A stretch of 64,000 nucleotides of DNA from UBA935 sp031556725 (GTDB lineage Bacteria > Bacillota > Clostridia > Lachnospirales > Lachnospiraceae). The position numbers and the translations under genes were made by a program. The notes under the pieces are model-generated. The model saw only the letters and a list, made by a program, of their open reading frames with translations, was not told where the DNA came from and did not search any database. The first letter of the stretch is position 1; each line of letters opens with the position of its first letter. Location of the stretch: NCBI GenBank assembly GCA_031556725.1, contig JAVBSL010000017.1, positions 62,001 through 126,000 on the forward strand. Reading direction: 5' to 3'. Shown here piece by piece: positions 32,753 to 40,953 of this stretch.

Positions 32753-33697
32753 ATGGAGAATGATGTTATTGTATTTAAGGATGGTAAATTGGAATTAGAA
32801 GTTCCGATAACACCAGATAAGGATACGGTATGGCTGACACAAGAGCAGATGTCTCAATTGTTTGAAACAGCACGTTCCTCAATAACATATCATATTAATA
32901 ATATTTTCAAAGAGGAAGAACTCGATAAGAATACTTCTGTCGAAAATTTCGACAGAAGTATTAATAAAGCATCAAGACCGCCATTATATTATAACTTGGA
33001 TGTTATTATTTCCGTAGGCTATAGAGTCAAGTCGAAAAGAGGAATAGCTTTTCGCAAGTGGGCCAACTCGGTTCTAAAAGATTACATATTAAAAGGATAT
33101 GCGGTAAATAATAATCGTATCAATCAGTTAAATGAGGTAATACGCATTATGAAGCGTACGGATAATATGCTAGATGCCAAACAAGTATTAAATGTAGTGG
33201 AGCAATATACGATTGCATTGGATTTATTAGATGATTATGATCATCAAAAAATAGAAAAGCCCCAAGGTAATATATCGACATATGTTCTTACTTATGAAGA
33301 ATGTAAGGATTTGATTGCCCATATGAAATTCGGAGCAGAAAGTGATTTGTTTGGCAACGAAAAGGATGATTCGTTTAGGGGAAGTATTGGTGCTATTTAT
33401 CAAACATTTGCAGGAGTGGAGGTATATCCGACAGTAGAAGAAAAAGCGGCCAATCTTCTTTACTTTGTTACTAAGAACCATTCTTTTTCGGATGGCAATA
33501 AGAGAATTGCGGCAACGATGTTTTTATATTTTTTAGAGAAAAATAATATGTTGTTTTTAGATGGAAAGAAAATTATTGAAGATTATACTTTAGTTGCAAT
33601 TACAATTATGATTGCGGAATCTAAGCCGGAAGAAAAAGAAATAATGGTAAAATTAGTAATGAATTTTTGTATACCATACTCGGATAATACAGAATGA
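32753..33697 (+). CDS. RhuM-like protein fused to a Fic/Doc domain
   Basis: A 314-residue fusion. The N-terminal half (about 1-170) matches the RhuM family: VWLTQEQMSQLF, TARSSITYHINNIFKEEEL, YYNLDVIISVGYRVKS, FRKWANSVLKDYILKGY. This part has a helix-turn-helix-like segment. The C-terminal half (about 185-310) is a Doc-like Fic domain with motif HSFSDGNKR starting at H243. Doc-type enzymes phosphorylate EF-Tu and are toxins; the attached RhuM part may replace a separate antitoxin or guide DNA binding (inference). No small antitoxin gene is next to it. It lies between repeat copies B and C and appears intact. Confidence 0.88.
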   Translation: MENDVIVFKDGKLELEVPITPDKDTVWLTQEQMSQLFETARSSITYHINNIFKEEELDKNTSVENFDRSINKASRPPLYYNLDVIISVGYRVKSKRGIAFRKWANSVLKDYILKGYAVNNNRINQLNEVIRIMKRTDNMLDAKQVLNVVEQYTIALDLLDDYDHQKIEKPQGNISTYVLTYEECKDLIAHMKFGAESDLFGNEKDDSFRGSIGAIYQTFAGVEVYPTVEEKAANLLYFVTKNHSFSDGNKRIAATMFLYFLEKNNMLFLDGKKIIEDYTLVAITIMIAESKPEEKEIMVKLVMNFCIPYSDNTE

Positions 33698-33753
33698 GAG
33701 CACATCTGTCACATATATGTCAAATTATCGGGGTCATGAAGGCAGTTTATGGT

Positions 33754-33885
33754 TGTCATTACTTTAACACATAACCCATGCAAAAATGACATTACTATAA
33801 CACATGACCTACGGAAAAATGCGGTTTTCAGCGGTTTTACCCCTAAAAAAAATTAAAAAAGAGTGACATTATCTTGACACATAAG
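33754..33885 (+). repeat. Direct-repeat element, copy C
   Basis: Three motif copies start at 33754 (TGTCATTACTTTAACACATA), 33787 (TGACATTACTATAACACATG) and 33864 (TGACATTATCTTGACACATA), spaced 33 and 77 bases. Between the second and third lie GCGGTTTTCAGCGGTTTTAC and CCCCTAAAAAA, as in copy A. The S8 scar follows directly. 33698-33753 holds nothing recognisable. Confidence 0.75.
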
Positions 33886-33942
33886 GGGTATGGAAGACTG
33901 AATATCGCGGGGACGTTTAATACGTTGGCGGGGTTGTCGTAG
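33886..33942 (+). pseudogene. S8 protease 3' scar, copy C
   Basis: Codes for the same GYGRLNIAGTFNTLAGLS end with TAG. It joins the repeat element at the same codon as copies B and D. Confidence 0.85.
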
Positions 33943-33962
33943 TTTTAAAATTTGTACAAAAC

Positions 33963-33999
33963 AGGCCTTCTGAACAGGTTAATTTCTTTCAGAAGGCTT
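33963..33999 (+). terminator. Repeated terminator hairpin, copy C
   Basis: AGGCCTTCTGA (33963-33973) pairs with TCAGAAGGCTT (33989-33999), followed by ATTTTT. It is almost identical to copy B. Confidence 0.7.
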
Positions 34000-34020
34000 A
34001 TTTTTAGATTTTTCTGGTCA

Positions 34021-34050
34021 TTGAAAAAAAGGCTATTTTTATGCCATAAT
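34021..34050 (+). promoter_or_regulatory. Promoter of the epsilon/zeta-like remnant
   Basis: TTGAAA (34021-34026) and CATAAT (34045-34050) are separated by 18 bases, 31 bases before the small gene at 34082. Confidence 0.5.
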
Positions 34051-34081
34051 ATATATGCTTGAAAAAAGGGAGGGAAAACAG

Positions 34082-34270
34082 ATGGAAGAATTGAATGAAT
34101 TGGATTCGACTTGCGGATTGTCGGATGAAGAATTAACTGCAAGATTTAAAGAAGCGGTACGAATAGATAATGAAATAAAAAAAATCAAGGGTTTCCCTAT
34201 TGCGAAGTATGATATAGAAAGGAAAGCGCCATATTTAGAATATCCGGATGGGAGGCGCGAATATGCATAA
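34082..34270 (+). CDS. Small protein in the antitoxin position before a zeta-toxin remnant
   Basis: A 62-residue charged, helical protein (LSDEELTARFKEAVRIDNEI, AKYDIERKAPYLEYPDGRRE). It has GGGAGGG seven bases before ATG 34082 and overlaps the zeta-like frame by 8 bases. This is the usual place of an antitoxin for zeta-type kinases, and similar small proteins accompany such toxins in Clostridia. The toxin itself is broken here, so the gene may be a leftover. Confidence 0.6.
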   Translation: MEELNELDSTCGLSDEELTARFKEAVRIDNEIKKIKGFPIAKYDIERKAPYLEYPDGRREYA

Positions 34271-34672
34271 AAAACCTGAAATTATTGTATTTGCAGGTCC
34301 AAATGGAAGTGGGAAAAGCACGATTACAATGATGGCAAGAATTGTCGAGCCTTATATTAATGCAGATGAGATTAAGCGGACTTTACTTTTGAAACCGTAT
34401 TAACAACAGATCCCAATATCAATATATTTCGGGTTAAAGCAAGAAAAGAATCGGGGGGACATGACGTTCCAACGGACAAAATTACTTCTCGATATGAGAA
34501 AGCCTTAGCCATCTTACCAGAGCTAATTTCTGTTTGTGATATTTGTCATATTTATGATAATTCAACCGTCCCATATAGAATTTTTAAGAAGAGGAAGTCA
34601 GAATACTTTTATTGGGAAAATGAGTTTTGGAATAAAGGCAGGATAGCAAAATTGGTGGGGACTCAATTCTGA
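34263..34672 (+). pseudogene. Zeta-toxin-like kinase, broken by internal deletions
   Basis: ATG 34263 begins PEIIVFAGPNGSGKSTIT with a perfect Walker A, then INADEIK, as in zeta toxins that phosphorylate UDP-N-acetylglucosamine. The frame then ends at TAA 34400-34402. A shifted frame continues with FTFETVLTTDPNINIFRVKA, then HDVPTDKITSRYEKALAILP, and ends in GRIAKLVGTQF with TGA at 34670. Compared with intact relatives, segments are missing both before FTFETVL and between ETVL and the TDPNI part. It cannot make a full enzyme. Confidence 0.8.
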
Positions 34673-34714
34673 TAGTGTAGCAATAAAATGTAAATACAGA
34701 TAATCTATTCTATC

Positions 34715-34845
34715 TGTCAGTACCTTAACACATAATTTGTGCAAAAGTGTCATTGCTTTAACACGTGACCAATGAAAGAATGCGCTTTTCAGCATTTTGC
34801 ATTAAAAAAAGAAAAAGAATTTTGTGTCACGACCTTGACACCAGA
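34715..34845 (+). repeat. Direct-repeat element, copy D
   Basis: Three motif copies start at 34715 (TGTCAGTACCTTAACACATA), 34748 (TGTCATTGCTTTAACACGTG) and 34825 (TGTCACGACCTTGACACCAG), again spaced 33 and 77 bases. The S8 scar follows directly. Confidence 0.75.
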
Positions 34846-34902
34846 GGGTATGGGCGGCTGAATATTGCCGGGACGTTTGATACGCTGGCGGGGTTGTCGT
34901 AA
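34846..34902 (+). pseudogene. S8 protease 3' scar, copy D
   Basis: Codes for GYGRLNIAGTFDTLAGLS and TAA; one Asn has become Asp compared with the intact gene. The repeated hairpin found after the other scars is replaced by a different terminator. Confidence 0.85.
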
Positions 34903-34955
34903 TTTAAAAATATTTCTCGGATTTTCTGTTACTGAAAAGTAGTTATTTTTTATGC

Positions 34956-34990
34956 AAAAACAGGTCGATTTTACACATTGACCTGTTTTT
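34956..34990. terminator. Terminator between scar D and the GNAT gene
   Basis: AAAAACAGGTC (34956-34966) pairs with GACCTGTTTTT (34980-34990) around a 13-base loop. A TATATT-like box follows near 35007 and could be the promoter for the next gene. Confidence 0.75.
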
Positions 34991-35050
34991 GTGCCTTTTT
35001 ATGTTATATTATATCATCTTATAAGAAAAAATGAATCGGAGAAATCAAAA

Positions 35051-35659
35051 ATGATAAAGGTTGTTGACAAAAAGATTGAAAGTAAGGAACAGGCCAGCGA
35101 GGCAACCAGGATCCTTACAGATGCATTTTATATGGACGCTGTATTTAGAGGAATGTTGATGTATGAAAAGTATCCAAAAAGGTTTGAACAGAACTTATAT
35201 GATTTTATGCATATCTGTGTCGATTATTATGTGAAGGCAGGTAAGGTTTTACTGGCATATAATGAAGGTAAGATGGTTGGAGTCTGTCTTTTCACGCCGC
35301 CAGGCGGAAGGCTTATGACAACAGCAGCAGTTTTAAAAAAAGGAATGTTGATACAGTTTGCGAAGCTTTTCATAAGGATGCCTTTTTCGATTGCAAAAAT
35401 GATCTTTAGTGTCAGCGATGCGCTGGAGGCGAATCATTACAAGCCGAAGCACAGCTATATCTTTGAGATTGGTTCCTTACTCCCAGGAGCAGGGACAGCG
35501 CTCGTGGAAGAAGTATTAAGACAGTATCCGGATGCGCCTTTATATCTGGAGAATAGCAACGAAAATAATCAGAGATTTTATAATAAATTTCAGTTAGTGG
35601 AATTTGGATACATTTATTGCAAGGGCATAAAATTTATTAAGATGCTAAGGAAAGGCTAA
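35051..35659 (+). CDS. GNAT-family N-acetyltransferase
   Basis: A 202-residue protein with the layout of a GNAT acetyltransferase: N-terminal ATRILTDAFYMDAVF, a strand with GKMVGVCLFTPPGG, and the C-terminal YLENSNENNQRFYNKFQLVEFG that is typical of the last motif. The acetyl-CoA loop near GSLLPGAGTALVEEVLRQYP is partly degenerate. The substrate is unknown. Start ATG 35051 has GGAG nine bases upstream. Its stop is one base from the stop of the convergent cotH gene, so no terminator fits between them. Confidence 0.82.
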   Translation: MIKVVDKKIESKEQASEATRILTDAFYMDAVFRGMLMYEKYPKRFEQNLYDFMHICVDYYVKAGKVLLAYNEGKMVGVCLFTPPGGRLMTTAAVLKKGMLIQFAKLFIRMPFSIAKMIFSVSDALEANHYKPKHSYIFEIGSLLPGAGTALVEEVLRQYPDAPLYLENSNENNQRFYNKFQLVEFGYIYCKGIKFIKMLRKG

Positions 35660-35660
35660 T

Positions 35661-37388
35661 TTACGCACATCGCCTTCTTTTAAAGAAAAATACAAAACCC
35701 AATCCACCGAGAAGCAGCGCGGCACACACGCCGATAAGTATCCATGTGTTTGCATCGAATCCCAAATCCTTCAGTTGGGCAAGCTGTTCTTCGGTAAGGT
35801 CATTCTCACCGGCAGCTTGCATAACTTCCATGGCTTTCTGCAAGGTTACTCTGTCCATGTCCGGCATTCCGCCCATGCCGTTTTGCGGTCTTTTTAAATT
35901 TCCGCCGGCATCCATTCTATCTTGCCCAGGATCAATGCTGCCAAAACCTCTACCCATGCCCCCCTGACTGCCAAGGGCAGAGAGATTGATACCGGAAGCG
36001 TCAATAAGTTTGTTCGCAGCCGCATTCTGCCCTTCGCTTGTGGAGGGTATCGAACCGTCTAGCTGCCCGTTGATGCTTTCAGCCCTGAGCAAGCCAAGTT
36101 CTTTTAGCTCGGCGACTGCCACTTGGTACGCCTCGTAATCGTAAAAGGCGGTGGGGTCAGCTTCGACATAGGGAGAAATGAGAGCGTCCATGGCATTCAC
36201 GGTCTGCTCAAATAACCCGCTATTAAAGTAGCCGTCCACAATCTGCTGTAAATAGCTGTGATATAGATCCAAATATTCAGGAACCTCAAGAAGCTTGCCG
36301 AGCAGCGGCCTGTCTTCCAGGCTCACATCTGAAACAGGTGTATCAATCGGAAAGTTTACGACAGATGAAGCACTGCCCGATTGAAACCCGCCAAACGCCA
36401 GATTGTAATCCCACGGCAGAATTGTCAGCTGGCCGTTGTCCTCATATAGATAATAATTGTGCCCCATATTGGAAACATAGCTGTCGAGGTTTACAACAAC
36501 AGTGTGCGCGGCGAAGTATTTCAGCACGGCTTCTGCATCAACTGTATTTTCCAGGTCTTCACCGTTAGAGAGCTTCTTCAAGGCATTTACAACTCGTTCG
36601 TTATCCTTTTTTGTTGTGTCAAATACCGCATTATCAAAAATGGCGGAGTAGCTTGAGATTTCGTCGTCCGTATACTGGAGCGACACACCGTTTGACGCCA
36701 TGCCTCCCATGTTGCCTTGCCTCCCATCGATAAACTCGTTCATCTTGCCCTCACCGCGCATACCCATGCTTTCAGGCTTGTAAAGCTTGCCGTGGTCATT
36801 ACCATAAATCCGCTCAGCATAACTGTCCTCCAGTGTTTCGACGGCGAGGTAAAACCCCCACGCTTCATCGTTTACAGATATATCCGCAAAGGCATACAAC
36901 GGTGCTTCAACTCCGGCATAGTCCATAATGTCGTAGGAGAGATATTCTTTCAAATAGCTGGCATCGCCCTGCATGTTATTGACCACAATTTTATCCAACC
37001 CCAGCCATGTTTGCCCGGTGATGTAGTGATCAAACTCAATTTTGAAGCTGAACCGATCAGTGGTGTCATCCTGCGCTACCATGCTCAGGCTGGAATTGCC
37101 TTTAGGCCGAATCCCAACATTTTCGATTTTTGTACCGTTTATGATAACTGTTGCCGGAATATACTCTTCAGCCGTTGCATTTTCCAACAGATCGGCCCAT
37201 TCATTGTCATCGGCAATTATCTTAAAATCCATAATTTCCGTCTTATTCATGGCTGATACATATGCTGGCTCGGATGTTCCGGTAACAGATGCAAACACCG
37301 AAGGATTCAAATATAAAAACCCGATGACAAGCACGGCGGCCGCCATGAGCAGCCCCGAGATTGTCCCTATCCATTTATGCTTAATCAT
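35661..37388 (-). CDS. CotH-family kinase with C-terminal membrane anchor
   Basis: A 575-residue protein with an N-terminal signal segment (about residues 10-30), a CotH domain (about 45-420), a Gly/Met-rich linker (about 465-520) and a C-terminal membrane helix before RRRCA. Key segments are NVGIRPKGNSSL, FKIEFDHY, FYLAVETLEDSYAERIYG, VNLDSYVSNMGHNYYLYED and ILPWDYNLAFGGF with the metal-binding Asp. It lies outside the membrane, tethered at least at one end. It is the third gene of the second VTC-DUF4956-CotH triad. AAGGAGG eight bases upstream supports the start. Confidence 0.9.
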   Translation of the reverse strand: MIKHKWIGTISGLLMAAAVLVIGFLYLNPSVFASVTGTSEPAYVSAMNKTEIMDFKIIADDNEWADLLENATAEEYIPATVIINGTKIENVGIRPKGNSSLSMVAQDDTTDRFSFKIEFDHYITGQTWLGLDKIVVNNMQGDASYLKEYLSYDIMDYAGVEAPLYAFADISVNDEAWGFYLAVETLEDSYAERIYGNDHGKLYKPESMGMRGEGKMNEFIDGRQGNMGGMASNGVSLQYTDDEISSYSAIFDNAVFDTTKKDNERVVNALKKLSNGEDLENTVDAEAVLKYFAAHTVVVNLDSYVSNMGHNYYLYEDNGQLTILPWDYNLAFGGFQSGSASSVVNFPIDTPVSDVSLEDRPLLGKLLEVPEYLDLYHSYLQQIVDGYFNSGLFEQTVNAMDALISPYVEADPTAFYDYEAYQVAVAELKELGLLRAESINGQLDGSIPSTSEGQNAAANKLIDASGINLSALGSQGGMGRGFGSIDPGQDRMDAGGNLKRPQNGMGGMPDMDRVTLQKAMEVMQAAGENDLTEEQLAQLKDLGFDANTWILIGVCAALLLGGLGFVFFFKRRRCA

Positions 37389-37403
37389 GGCGGATTCACC
37401 TCC

Positions 37404-38075
37404 TTATGACATATAGTCGCCGTTGTAACTAACAAGAGCTACGCTCCTCACGCCGGGAATCGCTTTAATTGCACCGACAAACTTTGTGGAGCTTTCTTTA
37501 AGGCGAACTTCAAGCGTAAACTCCATACCGGAGTCGGAAACGGTCTTGGATTTAATACTGTGTTTTTTTACATTTGTAGTTATTTGCTTTAAGATTTCAT
37601 CTTCCTGTTTCTCTCCTTCGCTGCTGATGACCAGAATATATGGCGAATCAACGCTCTTTTTATTGACGAACAGTACGAGTATTACGCCGATAAACGCAGA
37701 ACCGAGGATTGCAAGCGGCAGCAGCCCGGCGCCGAGAACAATGCCTGCAGCGATTGACCAAAACATAAATGATATGTCGAGAGGCTCTTTTATCGCTGTC
37801 CGGAAACGGACGATGGACAATGCACCGACCATACCAAGTGAAAGGATAATGTTGGAAGTTACTGCAAGGATAATTAAGGTGGTAATTAGCGTCATGGCAA
37901 TCAGAGATATACCGAAACCAGCCGAATACATGACGCCAGAGTAAGTTTTTTTATAAACAAAGAAGATAAATAAACCGACGACAAACGCAAGAACCATGGC
38001 AATACCCATGTCAAGCGCAGAAAAGCTGCTTATATTCTCAAGAAAACTTGATTTGAAAAGATCATTAAAATTCAT
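37404..38075 (-). CDS. DUF4956 membrane protein, second copy
   Basis: A 223-residue protein from ATG 38075 (AAGGAG eight bases upstream; longer readings start inside the VTC gene). It has about four membrane helices and the family signature LGMVGALSIVRFRTAIKEP. The C-terminal cytoplasmic domain of about 80 residues contains LVISSEG and VTLEVRLKE-like strands. The length equals that of the first copy at 7530-8201. It sits between VTC (12 bases before) and CotH (15 bases after). Confidence 0.87.
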   Translation of the reverse strand: MNFNDLFKSSFLENISSFSALDMGIAMVLAFVVGLFIFFVYKKTYSGVMYSAGFGISLIAMTLITTLIILAVTSNIILSLGMVGALSIVRFRTAIKEPLDISFMFWSIAAGIVLGAGLLPLAILGSAFIGVILVLFVNKKSVDSPYILVISSEGEKQEDEILKQITTNVKKHSIKSKTVSDSGMEFTLEVRLKESSTKFVGAIKAIPGVRSVALVSYNGDYMS

Positions 38076-38086
38076 ATTCATTCTCC

Positions 38087-38773
38087 TTATCCGTAAATGC
38101 GGCAAGCTGCGTATTTTGAAAATGCCTCTGTGCGGCGGGTGTTCGTTTGAATCAGGTCTCGCATCAAATCGGGTAGGAAGTTATCATATTTGACCTCCAA
38201 CAAGAGTACCCCCGGTTCGCTCACAGACAAAGTCGGAATATCTTTGTCAAAAAGACCTGTTGCATACAGCCCTGTGCGTATATCCGAATCAAAGGTTATG
38301 CGCACATTTCCGTATGGGAAAATATAAGCCTCGCGCCAGTAATCAACGATGGTTCGCGGCTTTAACCTTTGAAACTGAATCTTACTGTAAAACTCAAAGA
38401 TTAGCGGCTCAGTGGATTCGGCCATCCATGATACATCGCCGGAAAGAATCCGTTGTGACTGCTCTCGGCTAAGCGCCGTTGACTGCTTATTGCATAACCC
38501 GTTTACCTTGCTCTTTTTTTCAAGCTGAATAAAAGTGTCGTCTATATTATAAAGACGAATACGGAATTTCTCCCGGTTCGGCAGGCCATCTTTTTTTTCT
38601 CTGAGTGCCTTATCATAGTCATTGTCAAAGTAAAGGCTTCGTATATGGTATCGTCCATCCGGTCCGGCGTTTGGATCAAGCTGCGAAACCGCTTTTACCC
38701 TCTGTTTGAGCGAGTGATAGTCAAGCAGATTTATAGCGTGCTTGTATTCATGTCGGTATTCAAGCTCACGCAT
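38087..38773 (-). CDS. VTC-domain protein, second copy
   Basis: A 228-residue polyphosphate-polymerase-like protein with the tunnel motifs YRHEYKHAI, YHIRSLYFDN, REKFRIRLYN, IQLEKKSKV, VDYWREAYIF, VRITFDSDIR, LLEVKYD and SKYAA. The start is ATG 38773 with AGGAGG eight bases upstream. It heads the triad VTC-DUF4956-CotH, divergent from a two-component system. An 18-base site (ATTAAGCTTCCATTAAGC) that is repeated in front of the regulator gene lies just upstream, at the -35 region. Control by that regulator is therefore likely. Confidence 0.88.
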   Translation of the reverse strand: MRELEYRHEYKHAINLLDYHSLKQRVKAVSQLDPNAGPDGRYHIRSLYFDNDYDKALREKKDGLPNREKFRIRLYNIDDTFIQLEKKSKVNGLCNKQSTALSREQSQRILSGDVSWMAESTEPLIFEFYSKIQFQRLKPRTIVDYWREAYIFPYGNVRITFDSDIRTGLYATGLFDKDIPTLSVSEPGVLLLEVKYDNFLPDLMRDLIQTNTRRTEAFSKYAACRIYG

Positions 38774-38810
38774 TGTCATCACCTCCTTTGCCTGTATCTT
38801 ACGAAGCCAA

Positions 38811-38880
38811 GCTTAATGGAAGCTTAATTGCAATGTGAATTTTTTGTGAACGATGGCTTGTCATTAAGCTTCCATTAAGC
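38811..38880. promoter_or_regulatory. Divergent operator pair for an OmpR-type regulator
   Basis: GCTTAATGGAAGCTTAAT (38811-38828) and ATTAAGCTTCCATTAAGC (38863-38880) are an exact 18-base inverted pair. Each arm contains two direct repeats of GCTTAAT (or ATTAAGC) 11 bases apart, as expected for two OmpR-type monomers on one face of the helix. One arm lies at the -35 region of the VTC triad. The other lies upstream of an extended -10 box TGGTACAAT (TACAAT at 38913-38918) before the response regulator. The site reads in the same direction relative to both genes. Confidence 0.7.
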
Positions 38881-38937
38881 AAGGAAAGTTAAAGTGTTAT
38901 TGACAGGTGTGGTACAATATTGTGGGAGGACGTGGAT

Positions 38938-39612
38938 ATGCGAATCCTAATTGTGGAAGATGAAAAGCGACTGGCGGAAACGCTGGCTGATATCATTACT
39001 GAAAACAAAAATATAGCGGATATATGTAATGATGGCATTAGCGGTTTGGATAACGCGATGACCGGTATTTACGATGCTATCATACTGGACGTCATGCTGC
39101 CAGACATGAACGGCTTTGATATCATTAAGGCGATACGTGAAAACGACATAAAAACCCCGGTGCTTATGCTCACGGCGAAAACAGAACTGTCAGACCGCGT
39201 AAAAGGCCTTGATTCAGGGGCGGACTACTACCTGACAAAGCCCTTCGAAACTGCCGAATTACTGGCATGTTTGCGAGCCATTATGCGCCGGGGAGAGGAA
39301 ATAAAGACTGAACAGTGTGCGTTTGGGGATATTGTCGTCGATATTGCAGTGAGCGAACTGGTTTGCAAAAGCCGCTCCGTTAGGCTCAACGCGCGGGAAT
39401 TAGAGTTGATACGTCTGCTGATAGCCAACAAGGGTATATTGCTTTCAAAGGAGAACATTTTTCTCAAAATATGCGGATATGACAGTGATGCCGATGACAA
39501 TATTGTTGAGGTGTATTTGTCTTTTTTACGAAAAAAGTTGGAGCATATTGGTTCGAGCGTGAAAATTACTGTTGTCCGGCGAATGGGTTATAAATTGGAG
39601 GAGGCACAATGA
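38938..39612 (+). CDS. OmpR-family response regulator
   Basis: A 224-residue regulator with a receiver domain (acidic pair E8/D9, phospho-acceptor D51 in AIILDVMLPDMNG, Lys in YLTKPFE) and a winged-helix domain (RLNARELELIRLLIANKG, then VYLSFLRKKLEHIG). The start is ATG 38938 with GGGAGG eight bases upstream. The kinase gene overlaps the stop by 4 bases. It probably binds the paired GCTTAAT sites at 38811-38880 and so controls both itself and the divergent VTC-DUF4956-CotH triad (inference). Confidence 0.93.
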   Translation: MRILIVEDEKRLAETLADIITENKNIADICNDGISGLDNAMTGIYDAIILDVMLPDMNGFDIIKAIRENDIKTPVLMLTAKTELSDRVKGLDSGADYYLTKPFETAELLACLRAIMRRGEEIKTEQCAFGDIVVDIAVSELVCKSRSVRLNARELELIRLLIANKGILLSKENIFLKICGYDSDADDNIVEVYLSFLRKKLEHIGSSVKITVVRRMGYKLEEAQ

Positions 39613-40850
39613 TCGGAAAGCTGCGGCGAAAATTTATCTTTATTCTTATGAGTGTCGTTACGCTTATTCTGCTTGCTGTCTTTGTTTCCATACTGCTTTC
39701 AACAGCGGGTAACACCCGGCGCATGAGCGAAAATATGCTCCGGCAGGCACTTGCGAAGCCAACATATTCACAGAAAATGAGACCGCCGCAGACTGGAGGC
39801 GGACGCAACCCATCAGAAGCGATTTTGCCTAACCCCCGAATGCCCGTTTTGGTCGTCGAAATCAGTCCTGATGGAGATTTATCTTTCACCGATAATCAGT
39901 TACACTTTATTGAGGAAGACCAAGCAATTGCAGCGGTTCAGGCAGCACTTGCAAGCGGCAAAAACATGGGTATCTTGAATGACTATGGGCTGCGTTTTAT
40001 GTTATTAGATGATGGAAGCCGGCTGGCCCTTGCCGATTATTCATTTGAGCAGGAAATGCTGAAAAACCTTGTTTTTAACTCATTGATGATTGGTGGAGCG
40101 GCTCTTACGGTGTTCTTTTTTATTAGTATGTTTTTATCACGATGGGCAGTACGCCCCGTAGCGCAGGCATGGGAGAGACAGCGACAGTTTGTCGCAGATG
40201 CTTCTCATGAGCTGAAAACGCCGCTCACGGTTATCCTTTCAAATGCGGATATGCTTAGCGGTAATGGGACGTTTGCGGATGAGAAAAAAGCCCGAAGAAT
40301 GGAGCATATACAAGCAGAAGCCGTTCGAATGAAACGGTTGGTGGAAGACCTGCTAATGTTGGCCAAATCGGACATTACAGAAAGCACGACAATAAAAGAG
40401 CGCGTCGATTTCAGCTTTGTTGTGAAAAATGCGGTGCTTATCTTTGAGCCGATTGTATTTGATGAGAAGAAAAAATTCACATACGATGTGCAGGACAATC
40501 TTTTTGTTGAAGGTGATACACAACATTTACAACAGCTAGTCGCTATTCTTCTTGACAATGCGGTCAAATACTGCCCGGCCTGGGGACAAGTCAGGCTGAG
40601 CCTTACAGAAGGAGACAAAAAAACAGCCCTCCTCGTTGTATCAAACGATGGAGCTTTTATAGCGAAAGATGAACTGAAGAAAATTTTCCGGCGATTCTAT
40701 CGATTGGATCAATCAAGAAGCGCTCATGGCAGTTTTGGATTGGGACTTTCTATTGCTGAGAGTATTGTCATTGAACATGGCGGTAAAATATGGGCTGAAA
40801 ACAGTGCGGAAAAAGGAAACGATTTTATTGTGAATCTTCCTCTAAATTAA
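39609..40850 (+). CDS. Sensor histidine kinase, partner of the OmpR-type regulator
   Basis: A 413-residue kinase with two membrane helices (about 12-32 and 155-178) around an extracytoplasmic sensor of about 120 residues. Then come a dimerisation domain with H200 in DASHELKTPLTVILSN and an ATPase domain with N box LLDNAVKYC, a degenerate G1 region (VVSNDGAF) and G2 FGLGLSIAESI. It starts within the end of the regulator gene. The signal is unknown. The sensor loop contains a Pro/Gly/Arg-rich stretch (RPPQTGGGRNPS). Confidence 0.93.
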   Translation: MIGKLRRKFIFILMSVVTLILLAVFVSILLSTAGNTRRMSENMLRQALAKPTYSQKMRPPQTGGGRNPSEAILPNPRMPVLVVEISPDGDLSFTDNQLHFIEEDQAIAAVQAALASGKNMGILNDYGLRFMLLDDGSRLALADYSFEQEMLKNLVFNSLMIGGAALTVFFFISMFLSRWAVRPVAQAWERQRQFVADASHELKTPLTVILSNADMLSGNGTFADEKKARRMEHIQAEAVRMKRLVEDLLMLAKSDITESTTIKERVDFSFVVKNAVLIFEPIVFDEKKKFTYDVQDNLFVEGDTQHLQQLVAILLDNAVKYCPAWGQVRLSLTEGDKKTALLVVSNDGAFIAKDELKKIFRRFYRLDQSRSAHGSFGLGLSIAESIVIEHGGKIWAENSAEKGNDFIVNLPLN

Positions 40851-40865
40851 TACGGAATTCCTATC

Positions 40866-40913
40866 ATCGGCAAGATAGCAAATTTAGTGGGAACTTCATT
40901 CATACAGTATTAA
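40866..40913 (+). pseudogene. Scar of a zeta-toxin 3' end
   Basis: The frame IGKIANLVGTSFIQY followed by TAA matches the end of the zeta remnant at 34672 (GRIAKLVGTQF). Like that one it is followed about 40 bases later by the direct-repeat element. Nothing of the rest of the toxin is present. Confidence 0.65.
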
Positions 40914-40953
40914 GAAAATAATAAAATATATAATAGAAACAACCTAGTATTTC

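Noticed and set aside
30534..34845. Regularly spaced short repeats that could suggest a CRISPR array
   Set aside because: Only two or three motif copies occur per site, the spacers (33 and 77 bases) are themselves conserved between copies, and no cas genes are present.
38900..38918. TTGACA close to TACAAT as a consensus promoter for the OmpR-type regulator
   Set aside because: The boxes are only 7 bases apart, too close for sigma-70. The extended -10 TGGTACAAT with upstream activator sites is more likely.
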